From the NCBI RefSeq assembly GCF_021266465.1, contig NZ_CP089848.1:1178001-1242000 (forward strand): 64,000 nucleotides of DNA, given 5' to 3'. Source of the DNA: Paralcaligenes sp. KSB-10. Lineage in GTDB: Bacteria; Pseudomonadota; Gammaproteobacteria; Burkholderiales; Burkholderiaceae_B. Made by a program: the position numbers and the translations under genes. The notes below the pieces were generated by a model that saw nothing but the letters and a program-made list of their open reading frames with translations, was not told where the DNA came from and searched no databases. The first letter of the stretch is position 1; every line of letters begins with the position of its first letter. This document shows, in pieces, positions 52,251 through 62,246 of the stretch.

Positions 52251-54020
52251 ATGCATTCCTTGCGCACAAAATGGCAATCGCTGCCACGCGGCGTAGTCGT
52301 AGTTATTACCGCACTGGCAATTTATGTACCGCTGTCGCTGATTATTTATCAGAGCTTCCTGTCGGCGCCCTTTTTTATGCCGTCCAAGCATGTGGGGCTT
52401 GAGGCTTTTCGTTTCATTTTCGCCGATCCCGACTTTCTGAAGGCGCTTACAAGCGGCTTCATTCTGGCGTTCGGGCTTTTCATCATTGCCGTGCCGCTGG
52501 GAGGAATGCTGGCCTTCCTCATGATCCGCACCGATCTCTCGGGGCGCCGCTGGATCGAGCCGCTGATACTCGTGCCGGTATTCGTATCGCCCATGGTCCT
52601 GGGATTCGGCTACGTGGTGGCCGCCGGCCCTGTCGGCTTCTTCTCGCTGTGGGCAAAAGACCTCTTTGGCTTCGTCCCCTGGAACATCTATTCCCTTGGC
52701 ACCATTGTCATCATTGCCGGGCTGACTCACGTCCCCTACGCCTACCTCTATATCTCTTCGGCACTGCGCAGCATGGGCTCCGACGTTGAAGAAGCCGCGC
52801 GGATTGCCGGCGCCAGGCCCCTGCAAGTCATGATGTCGGTCAGCCTGCCCATGGTGCGCCCCGCCATGCTGTACGCATCGGTGCTGCTGTTCTTCCTGGG
52901 CCTGGAAGTATTCGGCCTGATGCTGGTGCTGGGCGACCCCGAAGGCCATCTGGTGATGTCCACCTATCTGTACAAACTCACCAACAAGCTGGGCACCCCT
53001 TCCTACCACCTGATGGCGGCGGTTGCCGTAGTTCTTATTGCCTTCACGATTCCGCTGGTGATGCTGCAGCGCCGGCTCATGCGTTCCGCCAACCGCTACG
53101 TGACACTCAAGGGCAAGGCTTCGCGCGCGCGGCCCTTGCCCCTGGGGAGATGGCGCTGGCTGGCGGGCGCGGTCGTTGTTTTCTGGTTGCTGCTCGCCGT
53201 AGTGGTACCGCTGGCCGGCGTTTTCCTGCGCTCGTTCGTCTCCAACTGGGGAATGGGCGTCTCGCTATTCGACGTACTGTCGGTAGAGGCATTTCGCACC
53301 ATACTCTCGCAACCCACCCTGATGCGCGCCATTGTCAACTCGATTGCCATAGGCGTGGTGGGCGGTGCCCTGGCTGTGGCCTGCTATACAGCCATCGGCC
53401 TGGCCATGCATCGCAAGCCCGATGGCATCACCCGTTTCATGGACTACAGCGTGCTGGTGCCGCGCGCCGTGCCCGGCCTGCTGGCCGGCCTGGCCTTCTT
53501 ATGGGTCTTCCTGTTCGTGCCCATGCTGCTGGACAACTCGCTGGATGACGGCTGGCTCTCGGTACTGCCCATGGCCCAATGGCTGCGCGACAACGTCATC
53601 GAAAGCCTGCGCGGCCTGCGCTCCACCATCTTCAGCGTCTGGCTCGCCTATTCGGTGGTGTGGATGGCCTATGGCCTGCGGCTGATTTCATCCACTCTAT
53701 TGCAAGTGGCGCCCGAACTCGAAGAAGCCGCCCGCAGCACGGGGGCAACACGCGCGCAAATCACGCGCCATGTCACCATTCCGCTGGCGCGCTACGGCCT
53801 GATCGGTTCGTGGCTGCTGATGTTCCTGATTTTCGAGCGCGAATACTCTACCGGCGTATACCTGCTGTCGCCCGGCACCGAAACCATAGGCTCCATGCTG
53901 GTTTCCCTATGGGCCTCGGGTGCCATCGACATCGTGGCCGCCTTGTCTTTTATCAATATTGTCCTGGTGGTGGCCGGCCTGGGCGTGGCCTTGCGATTCG
54001 GAGTAAAGCTTCATGATTGA
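52251..54020 (+). CDS. ABC transporter permease, fused double domain (FbpB/AfuB-like)
   Basis: A 589-residue protein from the ATG at 52251 with about 12 helices in two repeats. Each repeat carries a permease loop: EEAARIAGARPLQVMMSVSLPMVRP (about 180-205) and LEEAARSTGATRAQITRHVTIPLARYG (about 490-515). The fused form is typical of Fe(III) importers. It overlaps the ATPase gene by 8 bp. Confidence 0.9.
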   Translation: MHSLRTKWQSLPRGVVVVITALAIYVPLSLIIYQSFLSAPFFMPSKHVGLEAFRFIFADPDFLKALTSGFILAFGLFIIAVPLGGMLAFLMIRTDLSGRRWIEPLILVPVFVSPMVLGFGYVVAAGPVGFFSLWAKDLFGFVPWNIYSLGTIVIIAGLTHVPYAYLYISSALRSMGSDVEEAARIAGARPLQVMMSVSLPMVRPAMLYASVLLFFLGLEVFGLMLVLGDPEGHLVMSTYLYKLTNKLGTPSYHLMAAVAVVLIAFTIPLVMLQRRLMRSANRYVTLKGKASRARPLPLGRWRWLAGAVVVFWLLLAVVVPLAGVFLRSFVSNWGMGVSLFDVLSVEAFRTILSQPTLMRAIVNSIAIGVVGGALAVACYTAIGLAMHRKPDGITRFMDYSVLVPRAVPGLLAGLAFLWVFLFVPMLLDNSLDDGWLSVLPMAQWLRDNVIESLRGLRSTIFSVWLAYSVVWMAYGLRLISSTLLQVAPELEEAARSTGATRAQITRHVTIPLARYGLIGSWLLMFLIFEREYSTGVYLLSPGTETIGSMLVSLWASGAIDIVAALSFINIVLVVAGLGVALRFGVKLHD

Positions 54021-55098
54021 ACTCACGGTTGAAAACCTGCATCTCGACTACGGCACCAATCCGGTGCTCAAGGGTGTATCCATGGAATTGCGGCGCGGCG
54101 AAGTCGTTTCGCTGCTCGGCCCTTCGGGCAGCGGCAAAACAACATTGCTGCGAGCCGTCGCCGGCCTGGAAGCCGCCAAGCAAGGACGCATCACCATCAA
54201 TGAACGCGTCATGTTCGATAGCGTCGCAGGCACAGAGGTCGCCGCCGAATTCCGTGATCTCGGACTGGTATTCCAGTCCTACGCCCTATGGCCTCATAAA
54301 ACCGTATTTGAAAACGTGGCTTACCCGCTGAAGCTGCGCAAGGTTGCAGGCGCCGAATTACGCGAACGAGTGCAAACCGTGCTGGACCAACTGGGCCTGG
54401 GCCATTTAGGCCAGCGCCATCCGCACGAACTGTCGGGCGGCCAACAACAGCGGGTGGCAATCGGCCGGGCCCTGGTCTATAACCCCCCGGTACTGCTGCT
54501 CGACGAGCCGCTATCGAATCTGGATGCCAAACTGCGCGAAGAAGCCCGTGCCTTCCTGCGCGAACTCATCATGCGGCTGGGCCTCTCCGCCTTGATGGTT
54601 ACTCACGACCAGAGCGAGGCAATGGCGATATCCGACCGCATATTGCTGCTGAACAACGGAAAAATCGAACAGCAAGGCACGCCCCAGGAAATGTACGGCG
54701 CCCCCACTACCTTGTTTTGTGCCGAATTCATGGGCAGCAACAACCGCTTGCAGGGCCGCGTCAGCCAGATACAAGATGGCCGAGCCCGCATCGAAGGCCC
54801 GGGCTGGTCCTTGTGGGGCAAGGCGGGGCAAGGCCTCGAAAGCGGCAACGATGCCGTGGCAGTAATCCGCGTCGAACAAGTGCAACTGTCCGAAAACGCT
54901 GTCGACAACAGCCTGGCAATGCCCTTGCTAACCAATATGTACCTCGGGGATCGATGGGAATATCTGTTCCGGGCAGCGAACGACAATCCGGCCCAGGCCC
55001 TGGCTCTGCGGGCCTACGGCGCGGCCAGCCGCACTCCTGGCGACTACCATCTGGTACTGCCTGAAGGTCAGGTTTGGGTGTTCCCTTCCAAAACCTGA
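54013..55098 (+). CDS. ABC transporter ATP-binding protein (FbpC-like)
   Basis: A 361-residue ATPase with Walker A GPSGSGKTT, Q-loop FQSYALWPH, signature [14 protein letters not shown], Walker [13 protein letters not shown] and switch HDQSEAM. The C-terminal TOBE-like regulatory part (about 240-355) is of the MalK/FbpC type. It completes the importer with the two preceding genes and is followed by a terminator. Confidence 0.9.
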   Translation: MIELTVENLHLDYGTNPVLKGVSMELRRGEVVSLLGPSGSGKTTLLRAVAGLEAAKQGRITINERVMFDSVAGTEVAAEFRDLGLVFQSYALWPHKTVFENVAYPLKLRKVAGAELRERVQTVLDQLGLGHLGQRHPHELSGGQQQRVAIGRALVYNPPVLLLDEPLSNLDAKLREEARAFLRELIMRLGLSALMVTHDQSEAMAISDRILLLNNGKIEQQGTPQEMYGAPTTLFCAEFMGSNNRLQGRVSQIQDGRARIEGPGWSLWGKAGQGLESGNDAVAVIRVEQVQLSENAVDNSLAMPLLTNMYLGDRWEYLFRAANDNPAQALALRAYGAASRTPGDYHLVLPEGQVWVFPSKT

Positions 55099-55138
55099 TC
55101 GCCATGCGGGACCATTGCGACGATCAAGCACCTGGAAG

Positions 55139-55180
55139 CAGGCGCTGGGGTTTGTACAACACACCCCTGCGCCTGTTTCT
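55139..55180 (+). terminator. Terminator after the Fe(III)-type ABC operon
   Basis: CAGGCGCTGGGG and CCCCTGCGCCTG form a 12-bp stem with one T-T mismatch around a 13-nt loop, followed by TTTCTGT. Confidence 0.7.
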
Positions 55181-55308
55181 GTCATGGCGATTTAGGGTAA
55201 ACCACAAGAGCAAACTAGTTGAGGTCTATAGTTAAATGGCCAGAAGTGGTCAGACCACATGTGAAAACCCAGACGCGGAATGCGCACATCTACCTTTTAG
55301 GGGACATT

Positions 55309-56853
55309 ATGGATATTCTAAAAACTGGAAGCCTGTTAACACGCCTTGCCGCGTGTGCTCTGATGAGCGGCTTGATGGCCCTGAGCAGCCCGGCCCTGGC
55401 CAACAAAAAAGACGACACCGTGCGCTTTGCCTACGACCAGGCGCCGGAAAGCGTGGACCCCTATTTCAATAATGTGCGCATCGGCGTCATCATCGGCGCC
55501 AACGTCTGGGATACGCTGATCTATCGCGACCCGGAAACCAACGAATACAAGGGCCTGCTCGCGAAAAGCTGGAAGCAGGTCGATGACCACACCATCGATT
55601 TCGAACTGCGCCAGGGCATCAAGTTCCATAACGGTGAAGACTTCGACGCAGACTCCGTCGTGTATACGCTGAACTTCATTGCCGATCCCAACAACAAGGT
55701 AACCACCCAGCAGAACGTCAACTGGATTGCCAAGGCGGAAAAGCTCGGCAAATACAAGGTGCGCCTTACCACCAAAGGGGTCTTCCCGGCGGCCATCGAA
55801 TACCTGGCGGGTCCGGTCGTCATACACCCTGCCAAATACTACAAGGAAGTCGGCCCCCAGGGCATGAACGCCAAGCCGGTCGGCACTGGGCCTTACATGG
55901 TGTCGCAATACACGCCGGGCAAATCCATTACGCTGGTGCGCAATCCGCATTATTTCGCCGATTCGCCCAAGGCCCATGCCAAGATAGGAAAAATTGAAAT
56001 CCGTTTCATCCCGGACCGCCAGACCCAGATGGCCGAAGCCCTGTCCTCGGGCGTGGATTTCATCATGTATGTGCCTAAAGACCAGGCTGAGCAGGCCGCC
56101 CAGGTACCAACGCTGCAAGTCGTCAGCGGTGAAACCATGCGTATTTCGTTCCTGCAAATGAACATGCAGGATGGCGCCCCGGCAGCCAAGGAACTGAAAG
56201 ACATCCGTGTACGCAAAGCGATCATTCACGCAATCGACCGCGAAACCATCGCCAAGAACATCGTCGGCGCCGGCTCGCGCGTACTCAACACCATGTGCTT
56301 CCCGTCGCAGTTCGGCTGCACCGACGAGGGTGCGCCGCGCTACACCTACGATCCGGCATTGTCCAAAAAGCTGCTGGCCGAGGCGGGCTTTCCCAACGGA
56401 TTCAATATCAGCATCCTCGCCTACCGGGAGCGCAGCCAGGTTGAAGCCATCATCAACTACCTGCAAGCCGTGGGCATCAAGGCCAAGCTGAACTTCCTGC
56501 AGTACGCGGCCATGCGCGACATGAATCGCGCCAATAAGTCCGAACTCATCAATCAAACCTGGGGCTCCTTCTCGGTCAACGACGTGTCCGCTTCCACGCC
56601 CGTCTTCTATGGCGGTGGCAAAGACGACGTCACACAAGACAAACAGGTCAAGGAATGGCTCGACAAAGGGAATAATTCGGTCGATCCCCAGGTCCGCAAA
56701 GACGCCTATAAAAAGGCGCTGACCCGCATCGCCGATCAGGCCTACGGCGTTCCGCTGTGGTCTCTGCCGGTGTATTACGTGGCGAACAAGGACTTGTCGT
56801 TCAAGGCTTACCCCGATGAACTGGTTCGCTTCTGGGAAATGAGCTGGAAGTAA
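55309..56853 (+). CDS. Peptide/nickel-type ABC substrate-binding protein (SBP_bac_5)
   Basis: A 514-residue exported protein. MDILKTGSLLTRLAACALMS starts a signal peptide cut near ALA (about 33). Family features are VRFAYDQAPESVDPYFNN, GLLAKSWKQVDDHTIDFELRQGIKFHNGEDFDADSVVYTL and PVGTGPYMV. AGGGGA lies 5 nt before the ATG at 55309. It heads a Dpp/Opp-type operon. The ligand is likely a peptide or aminoacyl conjugate, in keeping with the M20 hydrolases encoded downstream. Confidence 0.9.
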   Translation: MDILKTGSLLTRLAACALMSGLMALSSPALANKKDDTVRFAYDQAPESVDPYFNNVRIGVIIGANVWDTLIYRDPETNEYKGLLAKSWKQVDDHTIDFELRQGIKFHNGEDFDADSVVYTLNFIADPNNKVTTQQNVNWIAKAEKLGKYKVRLTTKGVFPAAIEYLAGPVVIHPAKYYKEVGPQGMNAKPVGTGPYMVSQYTPGKSITLVRNPHYFADSPKAHAKIGKIEIRFIPDRQTQMAEALSSGVDFIMYVPKDQAEQAAQVPTLQVVSGETMRISFLQMNMQDGAPAAKELKDIRVRKAIIHAIDRETIAKNIVGAGSRVLNTMCFPSQFGCTDEGAPRYTYDPALSKKLLAEAGFPNGFNISILAYRERSQVEAIINYLQAVGIKAKLNFLQYAAMRDMNRANKSELINQTWGSFSVNDVSASTPVFYGGGKDDVTQDKQVKEWLDKGNNSVDPQVRKDAYKKALTRIADQAYGVPLWSLPVYYVANKDLSFKAYPDELVRFWEMSWK

Positions 56854-56866
56854 ATGGCGCACGCCA

Positions 56867-57021
56867 GGGGCATCCACAAGGGTGCCCCGGCAATGGCATG
56901 GCGCTTCCCACCTGTCGGGCATCCACAAGGGCCGCCCCTGCAAACGAAGGAGTTGCGGATTAGTAAAGACCGTCTTGGAAATCAAGGAATCACGATGTAG
57001 GGGCGCCCCTTGTGGGCGCCC
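56867..57021. repeat. Cluster of three short palindromic repeats in the peptide-ABC operon
   Basis: GGGCATCCACAAGGGTGCCCC at 56867-56890, GGGCATCCACAAGGGCCGCCCC at 56917-56940 and the inverted GGGGCGCCCCTTGTGGGCGC at 57000-57021. They occupy most of the 200-bp gap between binding-protein and permease genes. The two outermost copies are also complementary to each other. Confidence 0.75.
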
Positions 57022-57053
57022 TGCTTCAAAAGGCAGTACGGAGAACTAGAAAC

Positions 57054-57971
57054 ATGTTTGCATACATCCTGAAACGGCTGGCACTGGCAATACTGGTGGG
57101 GCTGACCGTATCGATCATCGCCTTCCTGCTGTTGCGCCTGTCGGGCGACCCGGCCCTGGCAATTGCCGGTGAAGGTGCGCGGCAGGCCGATATCGACCTG
57201 ATACGCCATACCTACGGCTTTGACCGGCCCTTGCCCATACAGTACCTGGATTGGCTGGGCAAAATACTGCACGGCGATTTCGGCAATTCGATCTATTTCA
57301 AGACGCCCGCCGGTCCGCTCATATTCGAGAAGCTGCAAACCACACTGATTCTCGGCGTCGCCGCCCTGGCCGTGGCCCTGTCCATTTCAATCCCGCTGGG
57401 AGTTCTGGCCGCCATTTACAAAAACAGCTGGATAGACCGGCTTTGCCTGGCCATCGCTGTGGTGGGCCAGGCCCTGCCCAATTTCTTCTTTGCATTGCTC
57501 CTGATCATGCTCTTCTCGATATCGCTGCGCATCCTGCCTGTATCGGGCAGCGGTACCTGGCAGCATTTCGTCATGCCCGCCGTCGCACTGGGCTATTACG
57601 TTGCACCGGCCTTCATGCGCCTGATCCGCGCCGGCATGATCGAAGTGCTCGAGGCCGACTACATCCGGACCGCCCGCGCCAAAGGGCTGTCGACAGGCAG
57701 CGTCATTTTCAAGCACGCGCTGCGCAACGCGGTCGTACCGGTCGTGGCGCTCACTGCCGTACAGCTGGGTTTCCTGCTGGGCGGCTCAGTCGTCGTCGAG
57801 ACCATCTTCGCTCTGGATGGGCTAGGCTATCTGGCCTACCAGAGCATCACCTACAAGGACTTCCCGGTCATGCAACTGATCGTTCTCCTGCTATCGGTGA
57901 TTTACGTGGTGCTGACTCTGGCGTCCGATATCGCCAACGCCTGGCTTGATCCACGCATCCGGGTAGCCTGA
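57054..57971 (+). CDS. Peptide ABC transporter permease (DppB-like)
   Basis: A 305-residue inner-membrane protein with six helices. DppB features are LRLSGDPALAIAG, YGFDRPLPIQYLDWLGKILHGDFGNSI and the loop DYIRTARAKGLSTGSVIFKHALRNAVVPV. GGAG lies 10 nt before the ATG at 57054. It is followed 2 bp later by the DppC-like gene. Confidence 0.92.
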   Translation: MFAYILKRLALAILVGLTVSIIAFLLLRLSGDPALAIAGEGARQADIDLIRHTYGFDRPLPIQYLDWLGKILHGDFGNSIYFKTPAGPLIFEKLQTTLILGVAALAVALSISIPLGVLAAIYKNSWIDRLCLAIAVVGQALPNFFFALLLIMLFSISLRILPVSGSGTWQHFVMPAVALGYYVAPAFMRLIRAGMIEVLEADYIRTARAKGLSTGSVIFKHALRNAVVPVVALTAVQLGFLLGGSVVVETIFALDGLGYLAYQSITYKDFPVMQLIVLLLSVIYVVLTLASDIANAWLDPRIRVA

Positions 57972-57973
57972 CC

Positions 57974-58879
57974 ATGAGCACAAGCACCTTGCTCGACGTC
58001 CCTGTGAGCCTTGCCGCCGCCCCAACCTCCACCAAAGGGTTCTGGCGCCGGGCCTGGCGCAACAAGGCCTTTACCGTTGGCGGCGGCCTGCTGCTGCTGA
58101 TTTTCCTGATCGCCGTTTTCGCTCCATGGCTGTCGCCGCACGACCCCTATTCACAGGATCTGATTCATCGAACCGTGCCTCCGGTCTGGTACGCCAAAGG
58201 AAGTTGGCTGCACCCCCTGGGCACCGACCCCCTCGGCCGCGACTATCTTTCCCGCCTGTTTTACGGCGCACGTATTTCACTGCTGATCGGCGCCAGCGTG
58301 GCGCTGATCTCCGGCCTTATCGGCACGACCATAGGCATGCTGGCCGGATACTTCGGCGGCAAGATGGATATGTTCGTCTCGTTCCTGGTTACTACCCGTC
58401 TGTCGATGCCGGTGATCCTGGTGGCGCTGGCCACCGTGGCCATAGTCGGCAGCTCCTTGTGGGTCGTCATCATCGTGCTCGGCCTGCTCAAATGGGACCG
58501 GTTTGCCGTGGTCATGCGCAGCGCCACGCAGCAAGTGTGCTCACTGGATTACGTGGCAGCCGCCAAATCCGCCGGAGCCTCGACCACGCGCATCCTGCTC
58601 ACAGAGGTTCTGCCCAACGTAATGCCTCACCTTATCGTTATCGCCACCCTGGAAGCCGCCAGCGCCATACTGCTTGAAGCCGCACTGTCCTTCCTGGGCC
58701 TGGGCGTACAGCCTCCCCTGCCGTCCTGGGGGCTGATGATCTCAGAAGCCAAATCCTATATGTTCTTTTCATTCTGGCTTATCGCCTTGCCGGGCAGCGC
58801 GCTGGCCCTGCTGATTTTTTCCATCAATCTGGCCGGCGACGGGCTGCACGATCTGCTCTCGCCCGAAGGGAGAGCCTGA
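57974..58879 (+). CDS. Peptide ABC transporter permease (DppC-like)
   Basis: A 301-residue permease. The N-terminal cytoplasmic extension and first helix (FTVGGGLLLLIFLIAVFAPWLSPHDPYSQD), HPLGTDPLGRDYLSRLFYGARISL and the loop DYVAAAKSAGASTTRILLTEVLPNVMPH are typical. It pairs with the preceding permease. Confidence 0.92.
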   Translation: MSTSTLLDVPVSLAAAPTSTKGFWRRAWRNKAFTVGGGLLLLIFLIAVFAPWLSPHDPYSQDLIHRTVPPVWYAKGSWLHPLGTDPLGRDYLSRLFYGARISLLIGASVALISGLIGTTIGMLAGYFGGKMDMFVSFLVTTRLSMPVILVALATVAIVGSSLWVVIIVLGLLKWDRFAVVMRSATQQVCSLDYVAAAKSAGASTTRILLTEVLPNVMPHLIVIATLEAASAILLEAALSFLGLGVQPPLPSWGLMISEAKSYMFFSFWLIALPGSALALLIFSINLAGDGLHDLLSPEGRA

Positions 58880-58883
58880 CGAT

Positions 58884-59861
58884 ATGACTGATATTGTCCT
58901 GGATGTCCAAAACCTGGAGGTCGATATTCCAACAGCACGCGGCACCCTGCATGCGGTGCGCAACGTGTCGTTCCAGGTCCGGCGCGGCGAAACGCTCTGT
59001 ATCGTGGGCGAATCGGGCTGCGGCAAATCGATGACCTCGCTGGCCCTCATGAGCCTGTTGCCCAAGACGGCCGAACGCCGCGCGCAAAGCCTTTCCTTCC
59101 TGGGTGAAGACCTCGGCAAGGCGGGGAAAAAACGCATCAATGCCCTGCGCGGCAATAAAATGGCCATGATCTTCCAGGAACCCATGACCGCCCTCAACCC
59201 GGCCTACACCATAGGCAACCAGTTGATGGAACCCTATCTGCACCACCGCAACAGCAGCGCAACCGAGGCCCGCGAGCGGGCCATCGATCTCCTGGGGAAA
59301 GTCGGCATTACCTCGGCGGCCGAACGTCTGGGCCAGTACCCGCACCAATTATCAGGAGGTTTGCGGCAACGCGTCATGATTGCCATGGCGCTCATGTGCA
59401 ACCCCGAACTGCTGATTGCCGACGAGCCCAGCACGGCGCTGGATGTCACCATACAGGCGCAAATCCTGCGGCTGCTGGCCGACATACAAAAGGACCTGGG
59501 TATCGCCATGATACTCATCACCCACGACCTGGGGGTGGTGGCGCGCATCGCGCACCGTGTGGCGGTCATGTACGCGGGCGAAATCGTCGAAGAAGGCACC
59601 GCCCGCGAACTATTCGCCAATCCACGCCATCCCTACACGCAGGGCCTGCTCGGCTGCATACCCATCCCGGGCCGTACCGAACCTGGCGGCAGGCTGGGGA
59701 CCATACCGGGCGTGGTTCCATCCCTCATCGGCCAATTCCACGGCTGCGGTTTTCGCGACCGCTGCCCCCATGCGCAAGACATCTGCGGTGCGACAATCCC
59801 CGTGCACGGCTCGCCGCCCGACCACAGCTGGCGCTGCATCCTGAACGGAGCCACGGCATGA
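58884..59861 (+). CDS. Peptide ABC transporter ATPase (DppD-like)
   Basis: A 325-residue ATPase with Walker [10 protein letters not shown]-loop [10 protein letters not shown], signature [15 protein letters not shown] and Walker [13 protein letters not shown]. The C-terminal oligopeptide-type cysteine region is [14 protein letters not shown], the site of an Fe-S cluster in some relatives. Its stop overlaps the start of the next ATPase gene (ATGA). Confidence 0.93.
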   Translation: MTDIVLDVQNLEVDIPTARGTLHAVRNVSFQVRRGETLCIVGESGCGKSMTSLALMSLLPKTAERRAQSLSFLGEDLGKAGKKRINALRGNKMAMIFQEPMTALNPAYTIGNQLMEPYLHHRNSSATEARERAIDLLGKVGITSAAERLGQYPHQLSGGLRQRVMIAMALMCNPELLIADEPSTALDVTIQAQILRLLADIQKDLGIAMILITHDLGVVARIAHRVAVMYAGEIVEEGTARELFANPRHPYTQGLLGCIPIPGRTEPGGRLGTIPGVVPSLIGQFHGCGFRDRCPHAQDICGATIPVHGSPPDHSWRCILNGATA

Positions 59862-60832
59862 GCGCACTACTGCAGGCCCACGGCCTGACGCGTACCTTTC
59901 GCGTGGGCGGCAGCATGTTCCAGCCGCGCCGCACCCTGCATGCGGTCAACGGCGTAGACCTCAGCCTCAATCGCGGCGATGTCCTGGCCATTGTGGGCGA
60001 ATCGGGCTGCGGCAAATCGACCCTGGCCCGCATGCTGCTCGGCCTGCTGCCTTCCAGCACCGGCCGCATTACCCTCGATGGGCAAGACATACTCAGCCTG
60101 GATCGCCGCAAGCTGGCGCGACGCGTGCAGCCCGTGTTCCAGGATCCCTATTCGTCGCTCAATCCGCGGCGCAGCATCGCTTCGATCGTGGCTCTGCCGC
60201 TCGAAGTCCACCATATAGGAACCGCCGCCGAGCGGCGCGGCAAGGCCATCGAGATGCTCGAACGCGTAGGGCTTCCGGCGCGTTACGCCGACCATACGCC
60301 CGGCCAGTTGTCCGGCGGACAGCGCCAGCGTGTCGCCATCGCCCGAGCCTTGGTAATGAGCCCCGAAATCGTGATCTGCGATGAGCCCACCTCGGCCCTG
60401 GACGTATCGGTACAAGCCCAGATCCTCAATCTTCTGCTCGACCTGCGCCGCGAGTTCGGACTGACCTACGTATTTATCAGCCACAACCTGGCCGTCGTCG
60501 AGCACATTGCCACTCACGTTGCGGTCATGTATCTGGGGCGCGTCGTGGAGCAGGCCGACACGGCCGCTTTGTTCCACAAGCCTCGCCACCCGTATACCCA
60601 GGCTTTGCTGGCCTCGGTGCTGACGCCCGAACCCGGCCTGGGCATTCCGGATATCGGCCTGGGCCTGGCCTTTCCAGATCCGCTAAATCCTCCGACCGGC
60701 TGCTCCTTTTATCCGCGCTGCCCGCAAAAACTGCTTCAGTGCAGCAGCCAGAGGCCGGACCTTATCTCGTATGAGCAAGGCAAAGTGGCCTGCCATCTAT
60801 ATCCGCCTATTACTTCAGGACAAACATCATGA
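59858..60832 (+). CDS. Peptide ABC transporter ATPase (DppF-like)
   Basis: A 324-residue ATPase from the ATG at 59858. Motifs: Walker [11 protein letters not shown]-loop FQDPYSSLNPR, signature [15 protein letters not shown], Walker B IVICDEPTSALD and the C-terminal CSFYPRCPQKLLQC. The longer upstream open frame runs out of phase through the DppD gene. It overlaps the following M20 gene by 4 bp. Confidence 0.93.
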   Translation: MSALLQAHGLTRTFRVGGSMFQPRRTLHAVNGVDLSLNRGDVLAIVGESGCGKSTLARMLLGLLPSSTGRITLDGQDILSLDRRKLARRVQPVFQDPYSSLNPRRSIASIVALPLEVHHIGTAAERRGKAIEMLERVGLPARYADHTPGQLSGGQRQRVAIARALVMSPEIVICDEPTSALDVSVQAQILNLLLDLRREFGLTYVFISHNLAVVEHIATHVAVMYLGRVVEQADTAALFHKPRHPYTQALLASVLTPEPGLGIPDIGLGLAFPDPLNPPTGCSFYPRCPQKLLQCSSQRPDLISYEQGKVACHLYPPITSGQTS

Positions 60833-62220
60833 GCCGCGCTCAAGCCATTGCCAACGCCCAGCAGCATTTCGATTCCGGCAAGTTCCAGGAAACCCTGGCC
60901 CGCCGCATCGCCATTCCCACCGAAAGCCAGAATCCCGAACGCCAACCCATACTGGCGAGCTACCTCGAGACCGAGATGCGCCCCGCTTTCGAAGCCATGG
61001 GCTTCGCCTGCCAGATCCTGACACATCCCAAGGCCAAGGCGCCGTTCCTGTTTGCCCAGCGGCTCGAAGACCCAAGCCTGCCCACGGTCTTCGGCTACGG
61101 GCACGGAGACGTGATACGCGGTCTTGATCCCGAATGGAAGGATGCTCTCTCACCCTGGACGCTCACGGCCTCCGAAGGCCGCTGGTACGGGCGCGGCATC
61201 GCCGACAACAAAGGCCAGCACTCAGTCAATATGGAAGCCCTGCGCACCGTTCTCGAAACACGCGGCAAACTGGGTTTCAACGCCAAATACCTGATAGAAA
61301 TGGGCGAGGAAACCGGTTCCCCCGGCCTGCGCGAGCTGTGCGAAAACAACAAAGACCTGTTCAAGGCCGATTTGCTGCTGGCCTCCGACGGACCGCGCCT
61401 TGGCATTGAGCGCCCTACCGTATTCCTGGGCTCACGCGGCAGCATGAATTTCGATCTGACCATCGAGGCACGCAAGGGCGGGCATCATTCCGGCAATTGG
61501 GGAGGCCTGATCTCCAACCCCGGCATTCAGCTGGCACACGCCATAGCCAGCATCGTATCGCCCACCGGGCAGATCCGCATCCCCGAATGGGTTCCCGAAA
61601 AACTGCCCGCGTCCGTACGCCGTGCGCTGGCCGATTGCGAAGTCGACGGAGGAACCGACGGCCCCGAGATCGAACCCTGGTGGGGCGAGGCCGGATTGTC
61701 GCCGGCCGAACGAGTATTCGGCTGGTGCTCTTTCGAGGTTCTGGCCTACAAGACAGGCAACCCGGAAACCCCTGTCAATGCCATTCCTCCACGAGCCTGG
61801 GCGCGTTGCCAACTGCGCTTTGTAGTGGGAATCGATCCCGACGATATTCTGCCCGCCCTGCGCCGCCACCTGGACCGGCAAGGCTTTCCCATGGTCAAGG
61901 CCGAGCCGAATCGAGAAGGCAAGTTCCAGGCCACGCGCATCGATCCTGAAGATCCATGGGTGCAATGGGCCGTGGCCTCGATCGCCCAAACCAGTAGCAA
62001 AAAGCCGGCCGTGCTGCCTAATCTGGGGGGCTCGCTGCCCAACGACATTTTCACGGATATACTGGGCTTGCGCACCGTGTGGGTACCGCACTCCTACCCA
62101 GGCTGCTCGCAGCATGCGCCCAATGAACACTTGCCGCCCGCCATATTGCGCGAAGGCCTGAGCATCATGACGGGCCTGTATTGGGACATGGGCGCCGGCA
62201 AAACACCGAAACAGGCTTGA
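60829..62220 (+). CDS. M20 family metallopeptidase
   Basis: A 463-residue cytoplasmic zinc hydrolase. Putative ligands are in GYGHGDVI (His), IADNKGQHS (bridging Asp), EMGEETGS (general-base Glu and ligand Glu), SDGPR and the C-terminal HSYPGCSQHAPNEH. The dimerisation lid lies at about 200-320. ATGA overlap with the DppF-like gene shows that uptake and hydrolysis are co-expressed. It is likely a dipeptidase or aminoacylase acting on the imported substrate. Confidence 0.9.
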   Translation: MSRAQAIANAQQHFDSGKFQETLARRIAIPTESQNPERQPILASYLETEMRPAFEAMGFACQILTHPKAKAPFLFAQRLEDPSLPTVFGYGHGDVIRGLDPEWKDALSPWTLTASEGRWYGRGIADNKGQHSVNMEALRTVLETRGKLGFNAKYLIEMGEETGSPGLRELCENNKDLFKADLLLASDGPRLGIERPTVFLGSRGSMNFDLTIEARKGGHHSGNWGGLISNPGIQLAHAIASIVSPTGQIRIPEWVPEKLPASVRRALADCEVDGGTDGPEIEPWWGEAGLSPAERVFGWCSFEVLAYKTGNPETPVNAIPPRAWARCQLRFVVGIDPDDILPALRRHLDRQGFPMVKAEPNREGKFQATRIDPEDPWVQWAVASIAQTSSKKPAVLPNLGGSLPNDIFTDILGLRTVWVPHSYPGCSQHAPNEHLPPAILREGLSIMTGLYWDMGAGKTPKQA

Positions 62221-62246
62221 CGCGACGACTCAAAGGTAAAGCTTTC

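Noticed and set aside
59396-59857. Long upstream extension of the DppF-like frame
   Set aside because: It lies inside the DppD-like gene in another frame; the ATG at 59858 with ATGA overlap and the conserved N-terminus define the true start.
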